Assembly (NCBI GenBank): GCA_010279815.1
Contig: QEOQ01000316.1
Location: 1,202,956-1,266,955, forward strand
Direction of reading: 5' to 3'
DNA from: Brachionus plicatilis
Taxonomy: Eukaryota > Rotifera > Eurotatoria > Ploima > Brachionidae
Length of the DNA: 64,000 nucleotides
Shown: piece by piece, positions 10,351 to 21,774 of the stretch
Position numbering within the stretch: the first letter of the stretch is position 1
Layout: each line of letters starts with the position of its first letter
The notes under the pieces: model-generated
What the model was told of the DNA's origin: nothing
The model's input: only the letters and a program-made list of their open reading frames with translations
Database searches by the model: none
Translations under genes and position numbers: made by a program

Positions 10351-13300
10351 TCAATTGGTACAATAGAGTTTATGAATATCCAAATTTTTAATATCTTCAT
10401 AAGATTTATCACAAATATCACATTTATAAGTTGTTTTTTCACCTGTACCAGTCTTTCTGCCACTAGCTGGCGGTCTGCTTCTGGAACTGTCCAATTTTTT
10501 ATTTGAATTTTTATTTGTAGAACTATTAGACCGTGCTGAATTGGCAGAGTTTATTCGTCTGCCTTTTCCTACAACAACCTCCATATTTTTGTCTGGTGGA
10601 GGTATTGGTGGAGTTTTGATTTTAGAGCGGTTCGAGTGCTGCGAAAGACGGCTGTGACTTGTCATTGAACTAGTGCTTGGACAAAAAAGATATGGATTGG
10701 AGTCTTTGGAGCCACGGCGGCTATTTTTTCCAACTAAAGAGAAATCGGAATTTTCAACTTTGAGCTCAGTGCCTCTGGAAATTTGGTTTAGTTTTTCCAA
10801 ATAGTTTTGATCAGACTGTCTTTTATCCTTTAAAAAATCGAATTCTTCGTCAGATTCGTTTTCTATTTTAGCTTTGACAGATTCTTCTTGGTGCCAATAT
10901 TTTTTAGAGCTGTTCAATATGGTCTCATGATATTTCTCGGTAGCTATTTCCTCCTTAGTATCATTCTCAAACTCGTTTTCTAATTTATAAAATGGCACTG
11001 GTCTGGCATAAGAGTATTTTTCTTCTTTAGGACTTTCTAGCACCGATTGAGACCGGGACGAGCTTTCAGTCGGCTTCATGAAATAATTTTTGTCTTCCAA
11101 AGATGAACCTACATTGTCGCATTCATTATTTGCCAAAGTTTGGTTCAATTTATTTATTGAGTTTTCAAGCTTATCATTCAATTTTTCAAGTAGACCTATT
11201 CTGTGTTTATTTGCCCTAATCTGATTCTGCATGTCCTCTACTACATTAAGATCATCATCATTAAGCTGTTCCAAAGGCCCATACAAATCCGGATACCTAA
11301 TCAACATAGTCTCATTATCTCTTAGTTTTTTAACTTCTTGTTTTAATTTCTCCAAAGAACTTTGAAGAATTTCATTTTCGTATTTTAAATTTTGAATTGT
11401 ATTCTCTTTAGACTTTAAAGAGTCGATTAGCTGATGCTTTTCTTCGTCAAAATAATCAACTTTTTTCTTTAAACTGTCTCGTTCTGCGGATGTTTTATCC
11501 AAAAACTCGGTCATAGACTCCAGTTTAAGTCGAAGACTCTAAAATTAAAATAATTTTAATTTAATTTTTTTCCTGTTTTCAAATACTTGTTCAGAGCCAG
11601 TTAATTCTTCTAATTTTGAAGATTCTGTTTTTAATTCAGATGTTTTATCGCTCAATTCTCGCTTTAATAAATCAATTTCTTTATTTAAAGACAATTTTTC
11701 TTCTTCTAATTTAACAATTTTAAGTCGATTTTCAGTGCTTGTATTTACCTCGGTTGTCAAAATTTTGTTTGTTTCGGCTAATTAAAAATTTTAATAAAAA
11801 AAATTATTTTTTTAGCGGATTTCTAAAATTGGTGGTATCATCAGAAAATTAATAAAAAATTTTTTTAAAAACTTTGTTTAGCTAAATAAAATTTAAAATT
11901 AAAAAAAAAAATCACAAATCTGCAATAAAAATTTGATAATCAACATTGCCCCAATCTTTTTATAAACTAAAAAAATACAAAATAAAATTTTTTTAAGAGA
12001 ATTTAAAATCTGCTGCATTAAAAAAATTTTTAAAAAATGAAAAAAAAATATGTTTAGCTAAATGAAATTTTAAAACTTTAAATTTATTCTTATTTTTTGG
12101 AAAGAATTATTATCGAAATCCGCGTTCAAATTTTCCCGACATAGCTTCATTCTTTAGGGAAAAAAAAATTGGATTAGAAATAATTTTTTTTTAAAGAAAA
12201 TATACAAAATCCGCTTTTTTTTTCTCTTAAAAAAATTATATGAGGCAAAAATAATCTTTAATTTTCAAGAATGATAAATTTAGAAATCCGCGGTAATATT
12301 TGGAAAATTTTAAACCGACTTAATTCGACAACAATTTTTTCGTTATTATCATACAAATTTTTGAGATTTTGATTTTTTTCCTCTAAATTGGACACAGCTA
12401 TTTTTAAACTTTTAATTTCGGCCTCATGATTAGAGACTTTTTTCTGCATTTCGGACTTGGTGTCGCTAATTTTTTTCTCATATTGTTTGACAATAATCTC
12501 TCTCGTATCTTTTTCCTCTTTCAGTTCTTTTTTGATTTCTTTTTCTGTTTGATTTAATTTTTTTATAATTTCTTCATTGTCATTTAGTTTCGATTTTAGA
12601 AGCTCATTATTTTTGGACAAAAATTCGATCTGCTTGGATATTTTGGAAAAATCCTTATCTTGTTCGGCAAGCCATCTTTCCAAATCGGCACCACTCAGCC
12701 ATCCGCCTACCAACTGATTAGCCATCAAACTAGCTCGATATTTTCCCACCTGAGACTGAATGTTTTGATAATGACAGATATTAATTATTTGATCGGCATT
12801 TTGCTTCAAATTTGTCTGCACTTTGGCACAGGATTCACATGGAACGAAAGCAGTTTCGTTTGTTTGCACACTTTTGTTGCTTACCTCATCGGCTATAGAC
12901 CTTGCCGAACTGGACTGTTTCGGTTGTTTCTCAATTTGAACTGACTTAACAGGCTCTTTTGATTTTCGGATTTCTTGGGAATTTTTTTTTACCCCATTAG
13001 ATTTTATCTAAAATTAAATTGATTTGAAAATAAATTAAATTTTTACTCAAGTTAATTTAAAATTTACCTGATTACCAAGTTGGCGATATGAACTGCACAA
13101 ACTGGTATATTTGTTCCAGTATTTTTTAATAGAAAGACCGGCACTGAGTCTATTTATTTTGGAACTTGATGCAGTTGGTTCATGAGACAGAGTTTGTTCT
13201 GCAAAGTTGGTAGATAAGTATATCAATAGAAGCAACCTGTCTATTATTAGTTCTAGTAGAGAATAGTGGGCTATTTGGTTATCGACTTCATCGTCGCCAT

Positions 13301-13530
13301 GACAATATCTTTCCAAAAGCTCATCAATGCTCAATTCAGATGCTAGTTTGTCTGGACTTTTCCAAGAATAGCATCTTTAAGAAATAAATTAATTATTTTG
13401 AATTTTATTTTCTTCTAATTTACTTAATAGGACCAGAGCGTACAATTATTTCGTCTATAGTTTGCTGAATGTCGCTCAAGTCAGACCTCAAAGTGTCGAT
13501 GCAGGATGCATCACCAAGCAGAAATGCCAT
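10351..13530 (-). CDS. CCDC157: CCDC157-like coiled-coil protein
   Basis: Five exons give an 826-aa frame: 13530-13424, 13374-13068, 13007-12320, 11777-11587 and 11538-10351. The N terminus MAFLLGDASCIDTLRSDLSD and the following 'CYSWKSPDKLASEL' and 'LLELIIDRLLLLIYL' match my recollection of vertebrate CCDC157 (MAHLLGSQACMDSLRTDL..., SWKFPDRVACDL, LLELVIDRLLLLL). The mid region 'SVQTNETAFVPCESCAKVQ' also matches. The rest is long coiled coil (roughly residues 240-560), then a Ser-rich disordered region, and ends in a C2H2/C2HC-like finger, CDICDKSYEDIKNLDIHKLYC. CCDC157 is poorly characterised and linked to Golgi and sperm development in mammals. The 12319-11778 intron uses a weak GTCGGT donor, so that junction is the least certain. 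Confidence 0.85.
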
Positions 13531-15630
13531 TTGAATTTAATTCAAGAAATTTTTTTGTCGGCTAGCTGATATTTGGAATAATTTTTGACTCATTAGACAA
13601 GTTAATAAATTTCAAATTTTTTCCATTAAAACTTGTTGCTATTGGCAACAAGTGCAAAATGTTGCACTAATTTGTCCTATAAAAAAAAATAAAAAAAAAA
13701 AATTTAAATTTAGTTTTATTTATATTTTAAAAATTGGAAATAATTTTAATTTTTTTTCATAAAATCAAAGAAAATTAAAAAAAAAAATTAACATCATTGA
13801 GATTTCTTTTTCCAGAAGAATATTTCAATCGAAGGATAAAAGAATTCAAATCTGGAGAAAAGCTTTAGAAAAAGCTATGAAAATAGATTAATATATTTGT
13901 CTAAAAATTGATTGATTAAAATGATAAAAGGCCAAAAGTTTAAGAATAAAACTCAATTTAAAAAAAATTGGCATTTAATTTTACCAAAAATTGTTGCTAT
14001 AAAATTGATTTTTTTATGAATTTTGAAAAATTTCAAATAAACTATATTCCTATAGACAATTTTGAAATTCTTTTTACATCTTACAATTAACTAGAAAATA
14101 TTTTGTGTTCATTCACAATTCAGAGACAGACAAGGGCGAGTTAAAAAGCTTTTTTTTTGTAAAATTTAACGAACAAAAATAGATTTCATGAATTAAGATA
14201 AAATCTTGATTATAAAAATGAAAATTTTTAAATTTTTTTATTATTTTTCAAAATAATTCTTTTTTATTAAGCAATTAATTAAATTTTTTAGACTATAAGT
14301 TTGTAAATTATTAAATTTAGGAATATTACATATATATATATTTCCTTATAATTTTCAACTCAACTGAATTTGCCGAAAAGAGAGCGATCGATCTCCAAGC
14401 GGCTTACCGACGGAAGTTGGTTATTTTGATTTTAAAAAAATATAATGTTCACATAATTTTCAAGGGTATTTGTTTCAACATACATTACATTACAAAACTT
14501 TACATTACAAATAAAATCTTTTAAAGATTCAGTAATTTAATCTTAAATACTTTTATTATTTTTTTATGATAATGAAATCTGTTCTGCATATAATTTAAAT
14601 CAAAAAATCAAAAAATATTAACAAAAATAATTAAAAAAATATAATTTAATTAAATATTTAATTAAAAAAATACAGATTTCATTATTATAAAAAAATTAAG
14701 TATTTTAAATTAAATTGCTGAATGTTCACATAATTTTCAATGACTATATATATTCAATTTTTTTCTGATTATTGTTGAGGCTTTTAAAGTATAAATCTTA
14801 CACATTTAAAAAAAAAACATGAAAAAAGTATCGAAATTTTATTTCGATTAATTATTTAATAATTTCAAGACTTATTTATTACTTTAGCATAATTTTGGCT
14901 AGACTTTCTTTTATTATTATATTTCTGGATGCTTTTATAATTTATTGCTATTTTGGAACTAAGATTCATTCACAACTATTTTATTTAAAAGAAAATATTT
15001 AATTTTTTAGAATTTATTTTAATTTTTTAAATTATCAATTGTAAAAATGCGAGAATTTTTTATGCTTTAAACTTTTTTTTATGTTAAAATTATTCTATGT
15101 TTTTCAGTTTTTATAAATGTTCGATATGTTAGAATCGTTTGATAAAAATTATTACATCATAAAAATATTTTTAAGTATGTTAGCAATACTAAAAAGTATT
15201 TTGCGAATGTGGACCCAATTTTCAATGGTGTTATTTGGAAAAAAATTTGGAAAAAAAAATTAATTAATTTAATTAATGAGTCCAGGTCCTGTAAATCTTA
15301 TAAAAAATTTGTTAAAAAATCAAAGAAGAGATTAGAAAAAAAATGTCAGAATTATTTTTTTCTATTATACTAAAATACAAATTTAATTAGAAAAAGAAAA
15401 TTATTTTTTTGGGAACAAGGCTAATTTTTAAGTAATTGAAAAAAGGAAATTTATCTCAAGAATTTAATTTGAATTATGCAAAAAAATCAACGCCAAAAAA
15501 ATATCCAAGACCATATTCAAAAATCTCGAATAAATTTTTTTCTCAAAAACTCTTTTTTTCTAATTTATAAATAAATTATCCTGCAAATTAAAAAATAATT
15601 TATCTAAATGATATAAAAATAATCTAAACT
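13531..15630. other. Intergenic stretch
   Basis: No exons that I can support. The CCDC157 promoter should lie just above 13530. It contains the direct-repeat-flanked foldback at 14443-14743. A short GC-richer island at about 14374-14420 is unexplained. Confidence 0.5.
14443..14743. repeat. Foldback flanked by a 20-bp direct repeat
   Basis: AATGTTCACATAATTTTCAA occurs at about 14443 and again at about 14721 in the same orientation. Between the copies an imperfect inverted repeat of about 45 bp (about 14540-14590 against 14668-14715, containing ACAGATTTCATTAT) can form a hairpin. The layout resembles an insertion or local duplication. I recognise no transposon family. Confidence 0.5.
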
Positions 15631-15900
15631 TCACTTGATTCTTTTAAATTTTTGTAAAAATTGTATTTTAAGATGCTCAATAAATTTATTATCTTTGAAG
15701 TAGGTCGAGCTTGGCACGGTCCAGCACTCAAGCAAAATTCTGATCAACTTTTTTAAGTCCTCTTCTTCTTCGACCCACATTTTATGAAGACAAAATTTAC
15801 AGCCCCTTTTAAAAACGACATCTTTCTCGAATAAAATAAAGCAAAATATTTTAAGAATTAGATGCCAAATATTTAGATTTTTTAAAAATTTTAAATCAAG
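15631..15900 (-). CDS. Unidentified ORF upstream of the CASC3 homologue, possible terminal exon or pseudogene
   Basis: An open frame reads from about 15900 down to the stop at 15631-15633. It includes 'CKFCLHKMWVEEEEDLKKLI' and 'LLECWTVPSSTYFKDNK', with GC above background over 15700-15800. It may begin at an acceptor near 15828. No start codon fits except an internal Met. It is antisense to and head-to-head with the CASC3 gene start at 15930, leaving no room for a long upstream gene. Not recognised. Confidence 0.28.
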   Translation of the reverse strand, partial: LDLKFLKNLNIWHLILKIFCFILFEKDVVFKRGCKFCLHKMWVEEEEDLKKLIRILLECWTVPSSTYFKDNKFIEHLKIQFLQKFKRIK

Positions 15901-15929
15901 TCAAGAGAGTTGATAGATCAGTTGGCAAC

Positions 15930-16976
15930 ATGAGCATTGACGAGTCCAAAATCGAGGCTGAAAAAGAGACCGGCACCGATCAAAACCCAAAACCAAACGA
16001 CCCACAGCAGCAACCCAGCGCTGACCCGTCCAATATTCCCAGAAAAGGCTTTTTTTTCGAACACGACACCAGACAGGATGAGGAAAAATCTGCGGACAAA
16101 AAAAAAATGCGCAAAAAAAATTTCGGCAAAAAACTCAGCCAAAAAGGTGACATGAACCAAAAGTGGAGCCATGATAGGTTTGACGAGAGACAACAGCAGC
16201 CCAAGTCCAAAGGAGAGCTTGTCAAGCGCTATGGCTACGACATCAGAGAGGAAAAAGACTCCGCTTCTATTAAGCCTTTGAGAAAGAACAATTTTCAGCC
16301 TGAGAGGCCTAAAAATGAGCAAGAAGTTGAGGAAGAGATGCAAAATGGTAGGGTGGATTTGCCAAGTGAATCGGATGATGACAATATGGGTCAAAAATTG
16401 GCTAATTTGAGGCGGCGCAAGACCAATTTTGTTCCGAAAAAAAATCAAAAGGCCAGGACTATTGAAAATTTTAGACCTGTGACAAAAAATTCTTTAAATG
16501 ATAATTTGGAAAATTCTTTTCAAAAAATGACCATCAGACCACCTAGCAACCAAAATACGAACCAGAATGGCGAGTTGCCCAAGCGCTACTCTTCGATCAG
16601 AAGTCAATCGAACTTTAATTCCCATCAAAATCAAATGGCTCAGCGCCCTCAAGCTTATCAACCAGGATATCAAAATTGGCAGCCCACTTTTCATCAAAAT
16701 TACACTTCTCAAATGGGTCCGCCGCCTGGTCTGCCTTTGCCTCACACTCAGAGCAACAGTCAATTTTATTACATTCAGCAAAGTGATTATGTGGCTGCGC
16801 AGGAGTATGCCGCCGCCATGGCTGCCACTCTAATGACAAATCCTGTTTTCTATTCAGATGGTCATAACACGGCGCCGTCGCCTTCTCTCTCGCCGTTGTC
16901 CAACGCTCAACCGTACCAGGTAAACAGACAGTCCAAGGCTATACCAATTGTGGATCCGAATAAATCAAATCAATAA
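15930..16976 (+). CDS. CASC3: CASC3/Barentsz (MLN51) homologue with SELOR motifs
   Basis: This is an intronless 348-aa protein. The SELOR core, which clamps eIF4A3 and RNA in the exon junction complex, is visible: RKGFFFEHDTR (38-48), KWSHDRF (78-84) and ELVKRYGYDIR (96-106). These match RKGLFFEHDLR, RWEHDKF and ELIALYGYDIR as I recall them from vertebrate CASC3. The rest is polar and probably disordered, with a conserved C-terminal block PPGLPLP followed by 'QEYAAAMAATLMTNPVF'. The protein is about half the length of human CASC3. In known systems this factor works in mRNA localisation, NMD and translation. It is the only one of the three paralogues here that keeps both the SELOR motifs and the C-terminal block. 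The long minus-strand frames over it are shadows. Confidence 0.88.
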   Translation: MSIDESKIEAEKETGTDQNPKPNDPQQQPSADPSNIPRKGFFFEHDTRQDEEKSADKKKMRKKNFGKKLSQKGDMNQKWSHDRFDERQQQPKSKGELVKRYGYDIREEKDSASIKPLRKNNFQPERPKNEQEVEEEMQNGRVDLPSESDDDNMGQKLANLRRRKTNFVPKKNQKARTIENFRPVTKNSLNDNLENSFQKMTIRPPSNQNTNQNGELPKRYSSIRSQSNFNSHQNQMAQRPQAYQPGYQNWQPTFHQNYTSQMGPPPGLPLPHTQSNSQFYYIQQSDYVAAQEYAAAMAATLMTNPVFYSDGHNTAPSPSLSPLSNAQPYQVNRQSKAIPIVDPNKSNQ

Positions 16977-17291
16977 TGCTTGTTTTAAATTAGACCAATT
17001 TTTTCTATTTATTTAAATTTCTTTTTCTAAATTTTTTCTTTTTTTATTTTAATGAAATTGAACTGTTAAGGAAACTGTTTTTTTTTGTTTGAAATTAATT
17101 TTATTTATTAATTGGTTTTAGTGAAAATAATGAAATAAAAAATTTAAATTATTTATCTTTTTTTATTTTAATTAGAATTTAAAAAAAGGGATGTAATTGT
17201 GAACTGGTCTCCTGAATCTCTTTTATTTAAATTAAATGGGTATCCTAAAGTAATTATTTTGGGCTTGTATTTAAATGATCAGTTTTTTAAA
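16977..17291. other. 3' flank of the CASC3 homologue
   Basis: AT-rich 3' UTR-like DNA with AATAAA-type signals (for example near 17135). No exon is visible. Confidence 0.5.
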
Positions 17292-17625
17292 GCATTGTGA
17301 ATTTTTGAAAAAAAAAAATTTTAAATTTAAAATGAAATGTCTTTTTTACTCTGAGTCCAAAAATTGTCCTGCAAAATGTGACAGCTGATACAAACTTTGT
17401 ACCACCCAAATTAAGTCTCTGCAATAACTCTGCAATTTAATTTCAATGATTTTCTAATAAATTTAGTGCTTTGAAGACTTGCAGAGTTTTTGCAGAGACT
17501 TAAGTTGGGTGGTTAAAGTTTGTATCAGCTGACACATTTTGCAGAACAATTATTGGACTCAGAGTTAAAAAGATATTTCATTTTAAAATTTTTGTTTTTA
17601 TTCTTTGTTCCAAAATTCACAATGC
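17292..17625. repeat. Foldback (MITE-like) element, arms about 145 bp
   Basis: The left arm starts GCATTGTGAATTTTTG at 17292. It is mirrored by a right arm ending CAAAATTCACAATGC at 17625, with high similarity through the motifs ACTCTGAGTCCA, TGATACAAACTTTG and ACTCTGCAA. The loop is about 40 bp. No clear target duplication is seen. The inner motif (CTCTGCAAxAACTCTGCAA) recurs in the foldback elements near 60.7 and 62.3 kb, suggesting related families. Confidence 0.8.
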
Positions 17626-17739
17626 CGTTTTTTAGCAAAAATTCTAATGGCATTAAATATTTTGATAACTATATTTTACCAGTATAATATATATATGACC
17701 AGTTTTTAATTGACATGATCGGTAGAGCATAAATAATAT

Positions 17740-18500
17740 CTGTCCACAAATCCAGTAAAAATCTTCACTAATTTAGTAAAAAAATAACACAATCAATAAA
17801 CAATTAACTAATTCAGTTTATAATATTTATTTCAGAAAAAGAACACAAAAAATAAAAAAATATCACAAAAAAAGATGAAAAAGCACTAATTTAATTAATT
17901 TATAACTTTATTTTAATTTTATTCACTAATCACTTATATTAATTAGTAAAAAATTTACTAATTAATAAAAGTAAAAAAAAAATACATAAAAAAAATAAAA
18001 AAATTACCTATTTTTTTTTGTACAGCCATTTGGACAATAAAAACCTCTTTTTTTTAACATTTTTGCGTTATACTTCTCACAACTTATTTGAATGCTTGAG
18101 CTTTTGATTTCATTTGCTTCTGACATTTTATTCAAGTTTTATTTAAAGTTATATTTGAGGATTTATTTATTTATTTGTTTACATGTATCGAGCTAGTGCT
18201 CTTTCAGAATAAAAAAAAATATATAATAAAATTATTTAAGTTAAGCATTTATATTTTTTGTTTTATTTAAATTGATTTTTAAAAATTAATTAGTTCATTG
18301 AGTACTGTTTTAGTTATATATTTATCAAATTAGTGCAGGTTTTATCTAAATAGTGAATTAATATATTAATTTGTGACAGTTTCGCTCTACTAGATATGTT
18401 TTATTGATTTTGTGAATAAAAAACCAATTTAGTTTTTTTTTTAATGAAATAGTAATATTTTTACTTAATTTGTGATTTTTTTTTCTAAATTTGTGGTGAC
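17740..18500. mobile_element. Possible transposon with subterminal CACTAATTTAGTAAAAA-like repeats
   Basis: Variants of CACAAATTTAGTAAAAAT recur near both edges in opposite orientation. Between them, 18126-18008 (-) reads as a 40-aa exon starting MSEANEIKSSS and ending with CPNGCTKKNR at a GTAATT donor. The architecture suggests a non-autonomous or decayed DNA transposon, but no transposase core or target duplication is visible. Confidence 0.3.
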
Positions 18501-18673
18501 GTTTACTGACGTCCTGATCGGTATTACAAATAATTTATCGGTAATATACAAGTAACCATTAGTATTTTAATGAAAATGATAATTAAAGATAAGAAAAATA
18601 TATTAACTTTAATTTTGACCTAAAAATTTAAACAGTATTTCTTTTTATTAAGTACTCATCTATGAGTTATGTG

Positions 18674-18756
18674 CAAGGAGCTACCATAGGTGACCTCCTA
18701 GTAGGCCATCTCCGCAAGCTAGTCTCGCTGTAGCTTATATATTATTATTATTATTA
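18674..18756 (+). repeat. Retroelement-tail-like repeat ending in (ATT)n
   Basis: A GC-richer module containing GAGCTACCATAGGTGACC, TCCGCAAGCTAG and GTAGCTTATAT ends in an ATT microsatellite. A second diverged copy lies at 58727-58850 in opposite orientation. A conserved segment ending in a simple repeat is typical of non-LTR retrotransposon or SINE 3' ends. The family is not identified. Confidence 0.5.
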
Positions 18757-18899
18757 AAAAGTAGACTGCTTCAATTTATAATATCAAAAATAAAATATTT
18801 AAATCATTCAAACATTACCAGCATAGAAACAATCGATACTATTCAATTTTGCATCAGACCACCGAGCTAATTGAAATTTTCAATTACAAAAAAATTCTA

Positions 18900-19316
18900 A
18901 TGGCATCAAGTATTCCAGAGTATGTGTCAGATGATGAAGTTGAAATGAAAGATGAAGCAGATTGTCCAACTCAATTGAAGAGCAAAGCGAAGCCGTAAGT
19001 GGATAATGGAGGAAAAGTACCCAAACAAAGAAGCAGCATTAAAAAAAATAAACGAAGAAAGAACGTGGAGCTACCATTATGAAAATAATACTCAAGATGG
19101 AAAAAAAATACTATAGATGTAATGAAGATAATATGATGATATGGCAATCAATTGGAAACAGGGTAAATGCACTTGGCCAACCTTTTTCAAGCATTACATT
19201 TAGTCGGTCTTGCAATTAGATTAAAATATGTCAAACCACCACCAGCAGAAAAAGATGCGTCGATTGGTGAAAAACTCAAAAGAGGAAACCAAATAAGGCA
19301 ACAAAAGCTTTATTAA
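18900..19316 (+). pseudogene. Decayed Mutator-like (MULE) element protein
   Basis: From the ATG at 18900 the frame encodes an acidic start (SIPEYVSDDEVEMKDEA) and a basic patch. After frameshifts it continues 'KWIMEEKYPNKEAALKKINE', 'WSYHYENNTQDGKK' and 'YYRCNE'. This is the W...Y...NT.DGKK.YYRC pattern of the zinc-binding N-terminal domain in MULE/FLYWCH-like transposon proteins. A C-terminal-like stretch 'KDASIGEKLKRGNQIRQQK' follows with the transposase middle missing. At least two frame disruptions are visible. It resembles the pseudogene at 59793-60180. Confidence 0.5.
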
Positions 19317-20886
19317 TTGATTAAAATTCCTTTTTATTTATTTTATTGTTTGTTTTTTTAATAAAAAATACATTCCATTACAAATTAATAGATTTTACTT
19401 TTAATATTTAAATTTTACCAAACATTGTATTTTTTTTTTTTTTTTAATTTTTGAAAAGAACCCATGGATTTAAAATGACCATAACTTTTTTAATACTTAA
19501 TTTTTTTTCAGTCTGTACAAAGATTTAAAAAATTTAGGAGTTTAGCTTTATTTTGGTGTCTCAAACTTCGAATTTGATCATAAATTGAGGAAGTTGGGGT
19601 TGGGTACTCATGAAAGCTAACTTTTTCAAATTTATTTATTTATTTTTTTTCAAATTTTTTTTTATATATTTTTTTTAATTTTTGAATATTTATCAAAATA
19701 TTAAAATATTGATCTAATTTAAAAATAATACTGATAATGTTAAAATTATTTACTAATTTATTTAAAATAATTGACTTATCATTATATATTTAATACTGAT
19801 CGAAATTGTAAAATACTGATCAAAATAATTATTATACTAATCAATAAATATATAGTCATTATTTTGGTTATCAATATCAATTAAATTAAATTCTAAAATT
19901 AATTTTTTTTTTCTTAAATACCACGAGGTCAATGAGAAAAAAAATTTAAATCATAATTAAAACAAAAAATTAAACGATGTGATTTTTTTATTTTTAATTT
20001 TGGACCCTTTTGTTAACTAAATGTTTGAAATCATATTTGAAAAAAAACGAAAGTAAGTATTTAAAATAAAAAAAAATTAGAATTTGTATTAAAATTTATG
20101 AAAAATCATGGATAAATTTAAGTTGAACATTATTAAATTTTATTATGCAAAAAATAAACCAATAAATTAACTAGTACTTAAGAAGTTAGAGAATCTTCAT
20201 TAAATTTCGATTTATTTTTTCAATTTTAATTTATGGATTTTAATAACAAGTTTATAAGATAAATAATATGCATGAATGAGTTGATAATTTGATATAATTA
20301 TTCTAAAATTTATGTAAAATATTAAACACTATTATTTAATCATCAATCAAATTTAACCCTCAAATTAAGAGTGTAATTTTATATAGAAAACCGTGATATC
20401 ATTTTTAATTTATAAAATATAAAACTAAAATCATCAAGTATTCTTCTGAAGCTTTAATCAAACTTTGCAGAAATTAATTAAAATAAATTTTTTCTTGAAT
20501 ACTCAATTTTTAATCAGAAATACAAGAAAAATATTTTTTTTAAATCCATAACAAAAAAAATTGGACCAAATTCTAAAAATATAATAATTAAATTTTCTGT
20601 TCAAATTTGATCATAAAATATTATTTGAAAAAAAAAAACAAAAGTTTCTCGAAATAAAATTGAATATTTTTCAATTAAAAAAAAGAATAAAATTTTGAAA
20701 AAAACAACTTTATTATAAACGTAGTTAAATTTTAAGTATGGAATACATTAAATTATTTAAGTTTTTTTGCAAAATAAAACCATAAAATCTTTCTAAATGA
20801 ACAGAGGGAAAAAAAAAACAATAAATATAAGATCAAGTCAATTGAGTGAAAATTCTAAAACTATTAACAAAAAACAATCAAATGAC
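19317..20886. other. Intergenic stretch, nothing identified
   Basis: Very AT-rich, with poly-A/T runs and a TACTGAT-like low-complexity patch at about 19700-19860. No exon is supported. Confidence 0.55.
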
Positions 20887-21774
20887 TCAGTTCAATTTAC
20901 TATCGGGCTTTTGTGAGCCAGAGTTGGATAAATGTGCAAGCTCAGCTCCATTAGAGCAAAAAATTGGATTTGACAACAAAAAAGCAGCAATGGCAGCAGC
21001 GTATTCTTTGTCAGCATAATTTTGATTGACATTATTTGGCAAAGGTAGACCAGGCGGAGGATCGAATTTTGATGATGACGGAGTCAATGGAGGTGTCAAA
21101 ATTTGTGGCAAATTTTTTTTAGTTCTACTACCATCTTTACAATTATCTACACTTTGCTTTGGTCCAAAACTTGATCTATTTGTCTTGGTATTTTTTTCAT
21201 TGTTTAAGCTAACTTGACGTGATGAAGTATTGAAATCTTTGGTCACTAAAATGTCCAGTTTTTCGTTTTTCTCAAGTGACTTGTCAAATTTTTTGTCCAA
21301 ATTGTGTCCATGGGGTTTGGTATTTGCTTTGTGTCTTTGGAGATTGTTACTGCGATTCAAATACACATCATCCACTATTGTAGGTATGCGAGTTCTAAAG
21401 TCAAGTCTGTTCTTGAGCTCGTTGGATGGCGTAGGCCTTACTTCATCTTTTTTGGTCTCTTTTGGTTTTGCATTGAAATAGTTGCTTTTTTGCTGATTTA
21501 TTGAGAACCTCTTACGGAAATAGTTGTTGTTTGAGCGTTTATCTTCATTTAAACATTTATCCATTTCTTGCCGGTCCTCGTCTTTTCCCAAAGAAACCAG
21601 CTTTGTTTTTTCGATTAAATTTTCAATTTGGGCAGTGACAGAATTTGATTCTTTTATGGCCAAATTAGCACCAGGAATGCTTGAAAACCCGTCATCGTCA
21701 TTTTCGGATTTGTTTAGCCGCCAATTTGCCGATTTCTCTTCAATTTGGCTCAGAGGGTCCTCTTTTTTTTCCAT
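20887..21774 (-). CDS. CASC3/Barentsz-related paralogue lacking the SELOR motifs
   Basis: This is an intronless 295-aa, polar, probably disordered protein. Its middle matches the neighbouring 22313 gene: 'RPTPSNELKNRLDFRTRIPT' against 'KPTPPDQLTNRLDFTTRIPT', PHGHN..KKFDK against PHGHN..RKFDK, and 'EKLDILVTKDFNTSSRQVSL' against 'EKLDILITTNFQDSTRQISL'. Its C terminus matches the 15930 gene: PPGLPLP, then 'EYAAAIAAFLLSNPIF' against 'EYAAAMAATLMTNPVF'. The FFEHDTR and WxHDxF motifs are absent, so it should not clamp eIF4A3 in the usual way. It is divergent from the 22313 gene across about 540 bp. Paralogy is clear; any exon junction complex role is inference. Confidence 0.75.
   Translation of the reverse strand: MEKKEDPLSQIEEKSANWRLNKSENDDDGFSSIPGANLAIKESNSVTAQIENLIEKTKLVSLGKDEDRQEMDKCLNEDKRSNNNYFRKRFSINQQKSNYFNAKPKETKKDEVRPTPSNELKNRLDFRTRIPTIVDDVYLNRSNNLQRHKANTKPHGHNLDKKFDKSLEKNEKLDILVTKDFNTSSRQVSLNNEKNTKTNRSSFGPKQSVDNCKDGSRTKKNLPQILTPPLTPSSSKFDPPPGLPLPNNVNQNYADKEYAAAIAAFLLSNPIFCSNGAELAHLSNSGSQKPDSKLN

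Noticed and set aside
15918..16448. 176-codon minus-strand ORF over the CASC3 homologue
   Set aside because: The plus frame has conserved SELOR motifs. The antisense frame is Leu/Phe-rich and matches nothing.
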